Position numbers and translations under genes: made by a program. 64,000 nt of DNA from Cellulomonas hominis (lineage in GTDB: Bacteria; Actinomycetota; Actinomycetes; Actinomycetales; Cellulomonadaceae): the NCBI RefSeq assembly GCF_901521055.1, contig NZ_CABEGA010000018.1, positions 124,001 to 188,000 on the forward strand, in the 5' to 3' direction. Positions 37,112-45,133 of the stretch are shown here, one piece after another. Every line of letters begins with the position of its first letter. Position 1 is the stretch's first letter. The notes beneath the pieces were generated by a model. It did not search any database. It saw only the letters and a program-made list of their open reading frames with translations, and was not told the origin of the DNA.

Positions 37112-38968
37112 GTGCTACGCCGTCCCGCCGACCGCGACCGCGGCTCCAGCCTGCTCGAGGTCGTCATCGCCTGCGTCCTCCTGGGCATCCTCTCCACGGC
37201 CGTCCTGACGATCGTGCTGCAGACGCAGTCGGCGGGCGAGAACAACCGCAGCCGCGTGGCCGCCGCCAACCTGGCCGCGCGCGAGATCGACATGGTCCGG
37301 GCGGAGTTCCGCCGGACCGACGACATGCCGCTCCAGATGGCAGCGGCCGGCACGCAGACGAACAAGCGCCCGCTGACGGGCGGCACCGCCGGTCAGCCGC
37401 TCGTGGTCGACGGCACGCCGTACACGGTGCGTACCTCGATGCAGTGGAACGTCACCGGCAACGCCACCTCCGCCTGCGACGGCGGCACGCTCGTGAAGTA
37501 CCCGACGCTGGGCGTCACGGTCACGGTCACCTGGCCGAACATGGGCGGGATCAAGCCGGTCACCACCAGCGCGTCCCTCGCTCCCGAGAAGGGCGACGGC
37601 GTCGTGACGACCACCGACTCGTTCGTCGCCGTGCGGGTCAAGGACTCCGCCGGGGCGCCGAACCCGGGCCGCGCCGTCGCGGTCACGGGCGGCAGCACGA
37701 CGGTCACCGGCACCACGGACGCGCAGGGCTGCGCGGTCGTCGAGGTCACGCCGGCAGCCGGAGGCACCTCGTACAGCGCCAAGATCACCGAGAGCGGCTA
37801 CGTCGACATCGCCGGGACGCCCACCCCGTCCAAGGCCGTCGGCACGCTGCAGGCCGGCAAGCTCAACAACAGCGTCGTGTTCCAGGTCGACAAGGCGGGC
37901 ACCGCCAACCTGCGCCTGGTGGACGACACCGGCGCGCAGCTGGACGCCGCGTCGGCCGCCGGCGCGCAGATCACGCTGGTGGCGTCCGAGTCCTCCGGCG
38001 CCTCGAACTCCCGCACGGTGACCGCGACCGGACCCGTCACGAGCGTCTCCGGCCTGTGGCCCACGACCTACGGCGCCTACATCGGGACGACGCCGCCCGC
38101 CGCGGGCTACACCACCCAGAAGCTCGCGCCGGGCGGCACCATCACGCTCGACGCGGTGCTGGCCACCGCCCGCCTCAGGCTGTCGGCGATGCCCGCCGGG
38201 ACCACCGCCGTCTACGCGGCGCCCGCCGGGGTCACCAGCTGCACCGACCCCGCGGCGCGGCAGGTCGACCCGAACGCTGTGACCCTGCTCCCGGGCACCT
38301 GGGGCTTCTTCGCGAAGGGCCCGACCTTCGCCTGCTCGCCCGGGCCGTCCTCCGTCGCGCTCACCTCGGGCGACAACGGCGAGATCGTCTGGGGCGAGAC
38401 CACCATCCGCGTCGACAACGCACCGGCAGGCACGATCTGGGCCGTCGACTCGACGCTCGTCGGTGGGACGAAGCTCACCACGTGCCCGACGGGCACCGTG
38501 ACCGGCAGCGCCGTGAACCTCGACGCCGCGCGCACCGGTCCCGTCGTGATCCCGGCGGGCGGCTGGTACATCTACGTCACCAACGGACCGGCCGGCGGTC
38601 CGTGCGTCGGGGTGCCGGCCGGGCAGTACTGGAAGGTGCTGGCGTACGACGCCGACAACGTCCTGGTCTGGGCGACCACGCCGTCGACGGTCACGGCGAC
38701 GAACGTCAACAAGGACCCCCGGTACTCCGTCGTCGCCTGGACCGGCGCGACCACCATGACGTGCACCAACGGGGTGCCCGCCGGAGCGACCCCGCTGACC
38801 AAGGTCGCCAGCTCCGCGAAGACCACGAGCGCGTCCGGCTCGCTCGCCGCCGGGACCTGGCAGATCTTCGTCCACGACAGCACGAACAAGACCTGCTCGC
38901 CCGCCGGCAGCGTCACCGTCGACGGGACCGGCGTCCCGTACACGGTCAACCTGAAGTCGGTGCCGTGA
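37112..38968 (+). CDS. large modular minor pilin-like protein (prepilin N-terminus, repeat C-terminus)
   Basis: A 618-residue protein. The N-terminus RDRGSSLLEVVIACVLLGILSTAVLTIV is a GspI/PilV-like prepilin signal (cleavage after RG, Glu+5). A β-rich region with one carboxypeptidase-regulatory-like fold follows (VAVRVKDSAGAPNPGRAVAVTG to YVDIAG, about residues 175-235), then a similar unit. The C-terminal 250 residues hold three related modules of 31-44 residues between paired Cys (377/408, 458/498, 551/595), each with G(T/G)W.(F/I)(F/Y) between. It probably sits at the pilus tip as an adhesive or priming subunit, which is inference. GTG start after GAGGAGG. The stop overlaps the next gene by one base. 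Confidence 0.8.
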   Translation: MLRRPADRDRGSSLLEVVIACVLLGILSTAVLTIVLQTQSAGENNRSRVAAANLAAREIDMVRAEFRRTDDMPLQMAAAGTQTNKRPLTGGTAGQPLVVDGTPYTVRTSMQWNVTGNATSACDGGTLVKYPTLGVTVTVTWPNMGGIKPVTTSASLAPEKGDGVVTTTDSFVAVRVKDSAGAPNPGRAVAVTGGSTTVTGTTDAQGCAVVEVTPAAGGTSYSAKITESGYVDIAGTPTPSKAVGTLQAGKLNNSVVFQVDKAGTANLRLVDDTGAQLDAASAAGAQITLVASESSGASNSRTVTATGPVTSVSGLWPTTYGAYIGTTPPAAGYTTQKLAPGGTITLDAVLATARLRLSAMPAGTTAVYAAPAGVTSCTDPAARQVDPNAVTLLPGTWGFFAKGPTFACSPGPSSVALTSGDNGEIVWGETTIRVDNAPAGTIWAVDSTLVGGTKLTTCPTGTVTGSAVNLDAARTGPVVIPAGGWYIYVTNGPAGGPCVGVPAGQYWKVLAYDADNVLVWATTPSTVTATNVNKDPRYSVVAWTGATTMTCTNGVPAGATPLTKVASSAKTTSASGSLAAGTWQIFVHDSTNKTCSPAGSVTVDGTGVPYTVNLKSVP

Positions 38969-39735
38969 TGGGCCGACGCATCAGGAGCGCGCTCGCTCGC
39001 CGCGACGCCGGAGCCACGCTGACGGAGATGCTCGTCGTCATGCTGATCCTGGGCATCGTCGTCGCCGCGACGGCCACGCTCACGATCAGCCTCACGCGGA
39101 CCACGGCGCAGAACACGGCCCGGCAGGACCAGGTCGACGCGGCACGCACGGCGGTGGAGCGGATCAGCAAGACCACGCGCACCGCGGTCAAGCCGAGCCA
39201 GCTGCTGGGCAGCTGCTCGGCGACGTGCGAGGCGACGTCGGCCTTCTTGCAGGGTGGGGCCCTGACGACGCAGTTCTTCGCCAACCTGGACAACCCCGGG
39301 AACGCGGTCGGTCCCAGCCGGATCACCTACACGGTCGCCACGAGCGGCACCGACAAAGGCGTGCTCGTCGAGAAGGTGCAGCGGCCCGACCCGTGGACGC
39401 CGAGCTCCCTTATCAACGGCTACCAGTACTGCAACGCCGAGGCCACCGGTGCCAGCACCGACTGCAAGAACCGGCTCACCGTCCGGAAGTACACGGGCGG
39501 GGTGAGCACGGGGAAGTCCGTGTTCACGTACTGGGGCGCCGACGGCAACGAGCTCAAGCCGCCGACCGGCGGGACCCTGTCGGCCGACGACCTCAAGAAG
39601 GTGGTCGGCATCGAGGTCACGCTGACGGTCCAGAGCGCCAGCCCGACGGCGCCGAGGTCGACCACGTACATCCAGCGCATCACGCTGCCGAACGCCCAGG
39701 CGGTCATCGAGGCAGGAGAGGACGAGACGCCATGA
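38968..39735 (+). CDS. prepilin-type minor pilin, PilW/GspJ-like
   Basis: A 255-residue protein with a prepilin signal (RRDAGATLTEMLVVMLILGIVVAATATLTISL; cleavage after AG, Glu+5) and a mature domain with four Cys (LGSCSATCEA, QYCNAE, DCKNR). It resembles minor pilins of the PilW/GspJ type, which help to prime pilus assembly. The ATG overlaps the previous stop by one base (TGATG), and its stop overlaps the next start (ATGA). Co-transcription with the flanking prepilin genes is certain by layout; the exact subunit position in the fibre is unknown. Confidence 0.82.
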   Translation: MGRRIRSALARRDAGATLTEMLVVMLILGIVVAATATLTISLTRTTAQNTARQDQVDAARTAVERISKTTRTAVKPSQLLGSCSATCEATSAFLQGGALTTQFFANLDNPGNAVGPSRITYTVATSGTDKGVLVEKVQRPDPWTPSSLINGYQYCNAEATGASTDCKNRLTVRKYTGGVSTGKSVFTYWGADGNELKPPTGGTLSADDLKKVVGIEVTLTVQSASPTAPRSTTYIQRITLPNAQAVIEAGEDETP

Positions 39736-41624
39736 GCCGACGGGTACGGAGGCCGGCCGGGGTGCTGCGCCGGCTCCGCGGGGACGACGAGGGCGCGGCG
39801 CTCGTCATCGTCGTCGGCTCGATGCTGGTCCTCGCGCTGCTCGCGATGACGGCGCTCACGTACACGCTGAGCAGCCAGCGGTTCGCCCGGTACGACCAGG
39901 ACTTCAACGCCGCGATGAGCGCAGCCCAGTCGGGGGTCGACGAGTTCATCAGCAGGCTCGACAGCCAGGACACGTACGCGCTCCAGGTCGACTGCGCCAA
40001 CCCGGCCTGGAAGGGGCCGATGCCGACGTCGACGAACAGCTGCGGCTGGGGCACCTCGACACCGGTGGGCTGGGCGCCGGTCCAGCCGGGAGCCACCGGC
40101 AAGCGCGACGCCTACTTCCACTACCAGGTCGACGCGACGAAGAAGCTCACCGAGGGCACGATCTTCCTCACGGTCACGGGCCGCTCCAACGGCGTGTACC
40201 GGACGGTGCAGGCGACCGTCGGCATGGGTGGCTCGACCGACTACGTCTACTACACGGACTTCGAGTCGGCGGACCCCTCGAACGTCCAGGCGTACCCGTC
40301 GACGCCGACACAGGCGTGCGGGCGCGACGGCACCGCGCTCGCGAAGTACTGGTACGAGAACCGCGACCCGGACCCGTGCGTCGAGATCCAGTTCATCTCG
40401 ACGGACACGCTCAACGGCGACGTCTTCTCGAACGACACGATCTACAGCACGGGCGCCACGTTCCAGCAGGGCTTCGAGACCGCGGATCCCAAGTGCCAGA
40501 ACGCCACGAGCAACCAGTCGACCTGGAACGCCAGCTGCCTGCGGTCCGGCAGCACCGCGAACTTCGGCGAGCAGCCCCGGTACTCCACCCCGAAGTACCT
40601 GGTGGACAACTCGACGGCGTTCGCCACGAACCCGGGCTGCCACTACTTCGGCGCCACCCGGGTGAAGTTCCTCGCCGACGGCAAGATGACCGTCTGGAAC
40701 AAGACGTCGGTGAACGGCGGCAAGGCGCCCGTGGCGATCGAGCCGCCCGGCGGCAGCAAGCCGGTGTGCGGCTCGGTGGTCGACCTGAACAAGCCCGAGG
40801 GCGTCACGATCGCCGTCCCGGACGAGATGGTCATCTACGCGGCGTCGTCCGGCACGGCAAGCCGTCAGTGCTACGGCGGTGAGATCGGCGGACCGTCCGG
40901 TGCGGAGCTGCCGATCGGCAACTACACCGGCAACCCGCCGACGGGCAACAACCAGACCTACACGTACGACACGAACATGGCGGAGACCACCAAGTTCTGC
41001 GGGCAGGGCAACCTGTACGCCGAGGGCATCCTCAACGGCCGCGTGACGCTCTCCGCGGAGCAGTCGGTGATCGCCACGGGCGACCTGGTCCTCGCGGGCG
41101 GCCACACCACCGCGAGCGACGACATGCTCGGGCTCGTCGCGACCAACTCCGTGGAGGTCTTCCACCCGCGCAAGGTCACGGTGAGCTCGACGAGCACGTG
41201 CTCCAGCTGGGACAGAAGGGGCAACTGCAACGGCTGGTCGTACAGCTGGGGCAGCAAGTCCGGCGAGTCCGAGGTCACGGGGTGGCCCACCCGGTACCGG
41301 GTGCCGGGGACCACGACGAACGAGCCGTCCGACGGCATCCTCATCGCCGGGTCGATCCAGACGCTGCAGCACTCGTTCCTGGTGCAGAAGTACGACGTGG
41401 GCGGGTCCGCGGGTCAGCTTCGCGTCTGGGGCTCGATCGCCCAGCGCTGGCGCGGCATCGTCGGTGAGAACAACCAGACGGGCATGAACGGGTACTCCAA
41501 GCTCTACCAGTACGACACCCGCCTCGTGTACAGCCGGCCGCCGTACTTCCCGACCTGGGCGAACGCGCAGTGGACCCTGCGGTACAGCGGTGAGATCAAC
41601 ACGCCGCCCGCGATGAGAGGCTGA
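39732..41624 (+). CDS. large PilX-like pilus assembly protein
   Basis: A 630-residue protein. The N-terminal RGDDEGAALVIVVGSMLVLALLAMTALTYTL is like PilX-N (a stem without the usual Glu+5 prepilin site), followed by a helical AMSAAQSGVDEFISRL. The rest is a large extracellular region rich in Gly, Ser, Thr, Tyr and Asn with 12 Cys, an even number consistent with several disulfides; the middle has polymer-like LNGDVFSNDTIY and LYAEGILNGRVTLSAEQ repeats suggestive of a β-helix. A tip or adhesin role is possible but not shown. The ATG overlaps the previous stop. pilD follows after four bases. Confidence 0.75.
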   Translation: MSRRVRRPAGVLRRLRGDDEGAALVIVVGSMLVLALLAMTALTYTLSSQRFARYDQDFNAAMSAAQSGVDEFISRLDSQDTYALQVDCANPAWKGPMPTSTNSCGWGTSTPVGWAPVQPGATGKRDAYFHYQVDATKKLTEGTIFLTVTGRSNGVYRTVQATVGMGGSTDYVYYTDFESADPSNVQAYPSTPTQACGRDGTALAKYWYENRDPDPCVEIQFISTDTLNGDVFSNDTIYSTGATFQQGFETADPKCQNATSNQSTWNASCLRSGSTANFGEQPRYSTPKYLVDNSTAFATNPGCHYFGATRVKFLADGKMTVWNKTSVNGGKAPVAIEPPGGSKPVCGSVVDLNKPEGVTIAVPDEMVIYAASSGTASRQCYGGEIGGPSGAELPIGNYTGNPPTGNNQTYTYDTNMAETTKFCGQGNLYAEGILNGRVTLSAEQSVIATGDLVLAGGHTTASDDMLGLVATNSVEVFHPRKVTVSSTSTCSSWDRRGNCNGWSYSWGSKSGESEVTGWPTRYRVPGTTTNEPSDGILIAGSIQTLQHSFLVQKYDVGGSAGQLRVWGSIAQRWRGIVGENNQTGMNGYSKLYQYDTRLVYSRPPYFPTWANAQWTLRYSGEINTPPAMRG

Positions 41625-41628
41625 CCGG

Positions 41629-42426
41629 GTGCTGCCGCTGGTCCTCGCCCTGTCCGGCCTCGTCGGGCTCGCGGTCGGGTCGTTCCTGAACGTCGTGGTG
41701 TGGCGGGTGCCGCGCGGCGAGTCCGTGGTGTCGCCGGCGAGCGCGTGCCCCCGCTGCGGGCACGCGATCCGTGGCCGGGACAACGTGCCGGTGCTGTCGT
41801 GGCTGCTGCTGCGCGGGCGCTGCCGGGACTGCGGCGAGCCGATCGCGGCCCGGTACCCGCTCGTGGAGGCCGCGACCGGGGTGCTGTTCGTGCTCGCCGC
41901 CTGGTGGTGCTGGGCCCAGGACACGCCGTGGCTGCTGCCGGCGCTGGCATACCTGGCCGCGGTGTCGCTGGCCCTGGCTCTCATCGACCTCGACGTGCAC
42001 CGGCTGCCGGACGCGATCGTCCTGCCGTCCTACCCGGTGGCCCTCGCGCTGCTGGCGCTGGCGTCGTGGGCCCCGGGGTATCCGTCCGACTGGGGCGCGC
42101 TGGTGCGGGCGGTGATCGCGGGTGCCGCGCTGTTCGTGTTCTACCTCGTGGTGCTGCTGGTGTACCCCGCGGGGATGGGCTTCGGCGACGTCAAGCTCGC
42201 CGGCGTGCTCGGGCTGTACCTCGGTTGGATCGGCTGGGGTGCCGTCCTGATCGGGTGGTTCGCCACCTTCCTGCTCGGCGGGCTGTTCGCCGTCGGGCTC
42301 CTCGTGACGGGCCGGGCGAGGCGTGGCTCCGGGATCCCGTTCGGGCCGTGGATGCTCCTCGGCGCCGCGGTCGGCATCGTCGCAGGCGAGCCGCTGTGGG
42401 ACGCCTATCTGGGTGCCTTCGCCTGA
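41629..42426 (+). CDS. pilD: prepilin peptidase / N-methyltransferase PilD
   Basis: This membrane aspartyl protease cuts prepilin leaders and methylates the new N-terminus. The 265-residue protein begins LPLVLALSGLVGLAVGSFLNVVVWRVPRG and has the Cys-pair domain (CPRCGH and CRDCGE) of bifunctional enzymes. The two catalytic Asp lie in LIDLDVHRLPD and GMGFGDVKLAG, and about eight membrane spans are predicted from hydrophobic runs. GTG start, four bases after the PilX-like gene. It is the only prepilin peptidase gene in the window. Confidence 0.95.
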   Translation: MLPLVLALSGLVGLAVGSFLNVVVWRVPRGESVVSPASACPRCGHAIRGRDNVPVLSWLLLRGRCRDCGEPIAARYPLVEAATGVLFVLAAWWCWAQDTPWLLPALAYLAAVSLALALIDLDVHRLPDAIVLPSYPVALALLALASWAPGYPSDWGALVRAVIAGAALFVFYLVVLLVYPAGMGFGDVKLAGVLGLYLGWIGWGAVLIGWFATFLLGGLFAVGLLVTGRARRGSGIPFGPWMLLGAAVGIVAGEPLWDAYLGAFA

Positions 42427-42442
42427 GTCGCCCGGGCCCCGC

Positions 42443-42470
42443 CTCAAGATCCGCCCCGCAGGACCGATAG
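42443..42470 (+). promoter_or_regulatory. FliA/σ28-like promoter motif before pilM
   Basis: CTCAA (42443-42447), 15 bases, then ACCGATAG (42463-42470); 52 bases before the pilM GTG. It is the copy closest to a FliA -10 core in its CCGATA. Confidence 0.6.
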
Positions 42471-42522
42471 ACCACTCAGCGTGCCGCTCGGCACGGCAGC
42501 ACGACCGACAGGAGACGGCCAG

Positions 42523-43587
42523 GTGGCAAAGACCCGGGTGATCGGGCTCGACATCGGCACCACCGGTGTGCGGGCGGCCGAGGTCGAGTTCGACGGCGGC
42601 GGTGCCGCCAAGGGCGCGCCGGGCCGCGTGCTGCGGGCCGGGTTCGTCCCGCTCCCGTGGGGGGCGGTGCACGACGGCGAGGTCGCCGAGCCCGCGACCG
42701 TCTCGACCGCGCTCAAGCAGCTGTGGGCCGAGAAGAAGTTCTCCAGCAAGGACGTCGTGATCGGCGTCGGCAACCAGCGCGTGCTGGTCCGCGAGCTCGA
42801 CATGCCGGCGCTGCCGCCGGCGCAGCTGCGGGCGGCCCTGCCGTTCCAGGTCGAGGGCCTGATCCCGGTGGCCGCGGAGGACGCTCTGCTCGACTTCTAC
42901 CCGGTCAGCTCCAGCACCGGTGCCGAGGGTCCGCAGCTGCACGGGCTGCTGGTCGCCGCGACCGCCGAGACGGTGCTCGCGAACACGCGCGCGGTCGAGC
43001 AGGCGGGGCTGCGCCCGACGATGGTGGACCTCAACGCGTTCGCGGTGGCCCGGCTGCAGACGCGGTCCGGGTTCGGTGCCGGTGTCGTCGCGTTCGTCGA
43101 CATCGGCGCCCGCGTCACCAACGTCTCGATCGCCGTCGACGGGCACCCGCGCTTCGTCCGCATCCTGCCGTCTGGCGGGCACGACGTGACGGAGGCCCTG
43201 TCCAGCACGCTCGACCTGCCGCCGCAGGAGGCCGAGCGGCTCAAGCGCGAGGTCGGCGTCGGGCTCGCCACCGCGCAGGAGGACCTGGGCGCGAAGCAGA
43301 TCGTCGCCGAGGTCACCACCGGCCTGGTCGACGCGGTGCGCAACACGCTCGTCTACTACGCCAGCAGCAACCCCGGAGGAGCCGTGCAGCAGATCGTCCT
43401 GTCCGGCGGAGGCGCGTTCCTCCCCGGCCTCGGGCAGTACCTCGCGAGCGCTGCCCGCGTGCAGGTCGTGGTGGGGGAGCCGCTGGCCCACCTGCCGCTG
43501 GCCAAGGGCGTCGACCCGCGCTCGCTGGGTGCCGAGCCCGCCACCTACGTGGTGCCCCTCGGTCTCGCGATGGGGGTGGCGGCATGA
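42523..43587 (+). CDS. pilM: type IV pilus assembly protein PilM
   Basis: PilM is an actin-like cytoplasmic ATPase that binds the N-terminus of PilN on the membrane. The 354-residue protein begins VAKTRVIGLDIGTTGVRAAEVEF (phosphate-1 loop) and includes FQVEGLIPVAAEDALLDFYPV, VAFVDIGARVTNVSIAVDG (phosphate-2) and QQIVLSGGGAFLPGLGQYL (adenosine site). GTG start with AGGAG eight bases upstream. It is the first gene of pilM-pilN-pilO, with ATGA overlap to pilN and its own FliA-like promoter. Confidence 0.95.
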   Translation: MAKTRVIGLDIGTTGVRAAEVEFDGGGAAKGAPGRVLRAGFVPLPWGAVHDGEVAEPATVSTALKQLWAEKKFSSKDVVIGVGNQRVLVRELDMPALPPAQLRAALPFQVEGLIPVAAEDALLDFYPVSSSTGAEGPQLHGLLVAATAETVLANTRAVEQAGLRPTMVDLNAFAVARLQTRSGFGAGVVAFVDIGARVTNVSIAVDGHPRFVRILPSGGHDVTEALSSTLDLPPQEAERLKREVGVGLATAQEDLGAKQIVAEVTTGLVDAVRNTLVYYASSNPGGAVQQIVLSGGGAFLPGLGQYLASAARVQVVVGEPLAHLPLAKGVDPRSLGAEPATYVVPLGLAMGVAA

Positions 43588-44264
43588 GCGTCATCAGCCC
43601 CACGCGGCGGCCGGACGCGGTCCCGGTCGTCAGCTGGCCGCAGGTCAACCTGCTGCCCTCCGAGGTCACCCGCGGCCGCCGCCTGGCGTCGCTGAAGAAG
43701 CTGCTCGCGCTGACCCTCCTGGTCGTCGTCCTGATCGGCATGCTCGGCTACGCCGGCTCGCTGTGGCTCGCGGGCCAGGCGGCCGACGAGCTGGCGACGG
43801 TGCAGGCCGAGACCACCAGGCTGCAGGCCGAGAAGGAGCAGTACGCGGAGGTGCCGCAGACGCTGTCGGCCATCGACGCGGCGAAGGCGGCGCGGCAGCA
43901 GGCCATGTCGACGGAGATCCTCTGGCCCGACTACCTCGAGGCCATGCGGGCGGTCACGCCGGCGGGCGTCTCGTACGACACCATCGCCGTCAACGCGGGC
44001 ACGCCGGCGCAGCCCTACACCGGCAGCGTCGACGCCCTGACCACGGGCACGATCGGGCAGATCACCTTCACCGCCCGCTCGCTGACCCTGCCGGACACCG
44101 CAGCGTGGATCGACGCGATCGAGACCGTGCCGGGTCTGACCAACCCCTGGTTCTCGTCCGCGACCCTGAGCGAGGAGGAGGGCGTCGTCTACTACCAGGT
44201 GACGGCGACCGTCGACCTGCTCCCGTCGGCCCTCTCGGGCCGTTTCGAGCCGGAGGCCGAGTGA
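43584..44264 (+). CDS. pilN: type IV pilus assembly protein PilN
   Basis: PilN is a bitopic membrane protein that links PilM to PilO. The 226-residue product has the PilM-binding N-terminal motif PQVNLLPSEV (about residues 19-28), a single span (LLALTLLVVVLIGMLGYAGSLWL), a coiled-coil stretch (AADELATVQAETTRLQAEKEQY) and a ferredoxin-like extracellular domain. The ATG overlaps pilM by four bases, and its stop overlaps pilO by one base (TGATG). The set is compact, as in monoderm pilus systems without PilP or PilQ. Confidence 0.93.
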   Translation: MSVISPTRRPDAVPVVSWPQVNLLPSEVTRGRRLASLKKLLALTLLVVVLIGMLGYAGSLWLAGQAADELATVQAETTRLQAEKEQYAEVPQTLSAIDAAKAARQQAMSTEILWPDYLEAMRAVTPAGVSYDTIAVNAGTPAQPYTGSVDALTTGTIGQITFTARSLTLPDTAAWIDAIETVPGLTNPWFSSATLSEEEGVVYYQVTATVDLLPSALSGRFEPEAE

Positions 44265-45034
44265 TGCGCCAGCTGAGCGCGAAGGTGTGGATCGCCGGGA
44301 CCGTCTTCCTGGCGCTGGTGCTGCTGGCGGGCGTCTGGCTGCTGCTCGTCGAGCCGGTGATGACCAAGGCCGCCGAGGACACCATGTCGGCCGAGCAGCA
44401 GCGGCAGCAGAACGACCTCCTCGAGCTGGAGATCGTCAAGCTCGCCGACGACTTCACGCACCTCGACGAGTTCAAGGCCGAGCTGGCCGCCCTGCGCCTC
44501 GAGATGCCGGTGACCGGCGACGGCGCGAGCATCAGCCGCGAGCTGCAGGCGCTGGCGACCGCGTCCGGCGTCACGATCACGTCGGTGGCCCCGAGCGTGC
44601 CGCAGGTGTTCGTCTCCGCAGCCGCCGCGGCCGCCCCGGTCGCGGACGCCGCCGCCGAGGACACCACGACGACCGAGGTGACGGACGACGCCGCCGCCAC
44701 GACGGCGCCGGCCCCGACCGCGGTGTCCGGGCTCTACACGGTGCCGATCACCATCAACTCGGTGGGGTCCTACGACGGCTCCGTGGCGTTCCTGCGCTCG
44801 GTGCAGAGCAACGCGAGCCGCCTGTACCTGGTGTCGTCGATCACCGCGCAGACCCAGGAGGCCCAGGGTGCCAGCGGCGGTCGGCCGGCGACGGCCGCGG
44901 GCGACGTGGAGCTCACCATCACCGGCTACGCCTACGTCCTGACCGACGGGTCGACCGTCGTGGTCGAGCCGGAGACGGGCGCCGCCCTGCCGGTCCCGTC
45001 GGGCCAGCCCAACCCGTTCGCCCCGGTCGGCTGA
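44264..45034 (+). CDS. pilO: type IV pilus assembly protein PilO-like
   Basis: The 256-residue protein has one N-terminal membrane span (about residues 8-28), a coiled coil (AEDTMSAEQQRQQNDLLELEIVKLADDFTHLDEFKAELAAL) and an extracellular domain with a long Ala/Thr/Asp-rich insertion (about residues 122-148). It should pair with PilN to hold the assembly platform. It lacks strong motif conservation, so the call rests on length, topology and position after pilN. A hairpin downstream ends the unit. Confidence 0.85.
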   Translation: MRQLSAKVWIAGTVFLALVLLAGVWLLLVEPVMTKAAEDTMSAEQQRQQNDLLELEIVKLADDFTHLDEFKAELAALRLEMPVTGDGASISRELQALATASGVTITSVAPSVPQVFVSAAAAAAPVADAAAEDTTTTEVTDDAAATTAPAPTAVSGLYTVPITINSVGSYDGSVAFLRSVQSNASRLYLVSSITAQTQEAQGASGGRPATAAGDVELTITGYAYVLTDGSTVVVEPETGAALPVPSGQPNPFAPVG

Positions 45035-45066
45035 CCGCGGCACCCCAGCACCACCCCAGCACCACC

Positions 45067-45101
45067 CCGCGCCCCGGCCCACGACGTGGACCGGGGCGCG
45101 G
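45067..45101 (+). terminator. hairpin after pilO
   Basis: Arms 45067-45082 and 45086-45101 pair over 16 bases with a single mismatch and a three-base loop. It lies 33 bases after the pilO stop and separates the pilus locus from aroC. A short direct repeat (CACCCCAGCAC) stands just before it. Confidence 0.65.
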
Positions 45102-45133
45102 TCGTGCGCCCGCGACATGGGAGGATCCCGGAC

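Noticed and set aside
38240-38896. Frameshift or gene fusion in the large minor pilin because of its size.
   Set aside because: The frame is continuous, codon use is uniform, and the repeats are in phase with each other and the prepilin start.
31883-45034. Secretin PilQ, PilP or a type II secretion system interpretation of the locus.
   Set aside because: No secretin or GspD-like gene exists, a PilT retraction ATPase is present, and the organism is monoderm, so a type IV pilus is the better reading.
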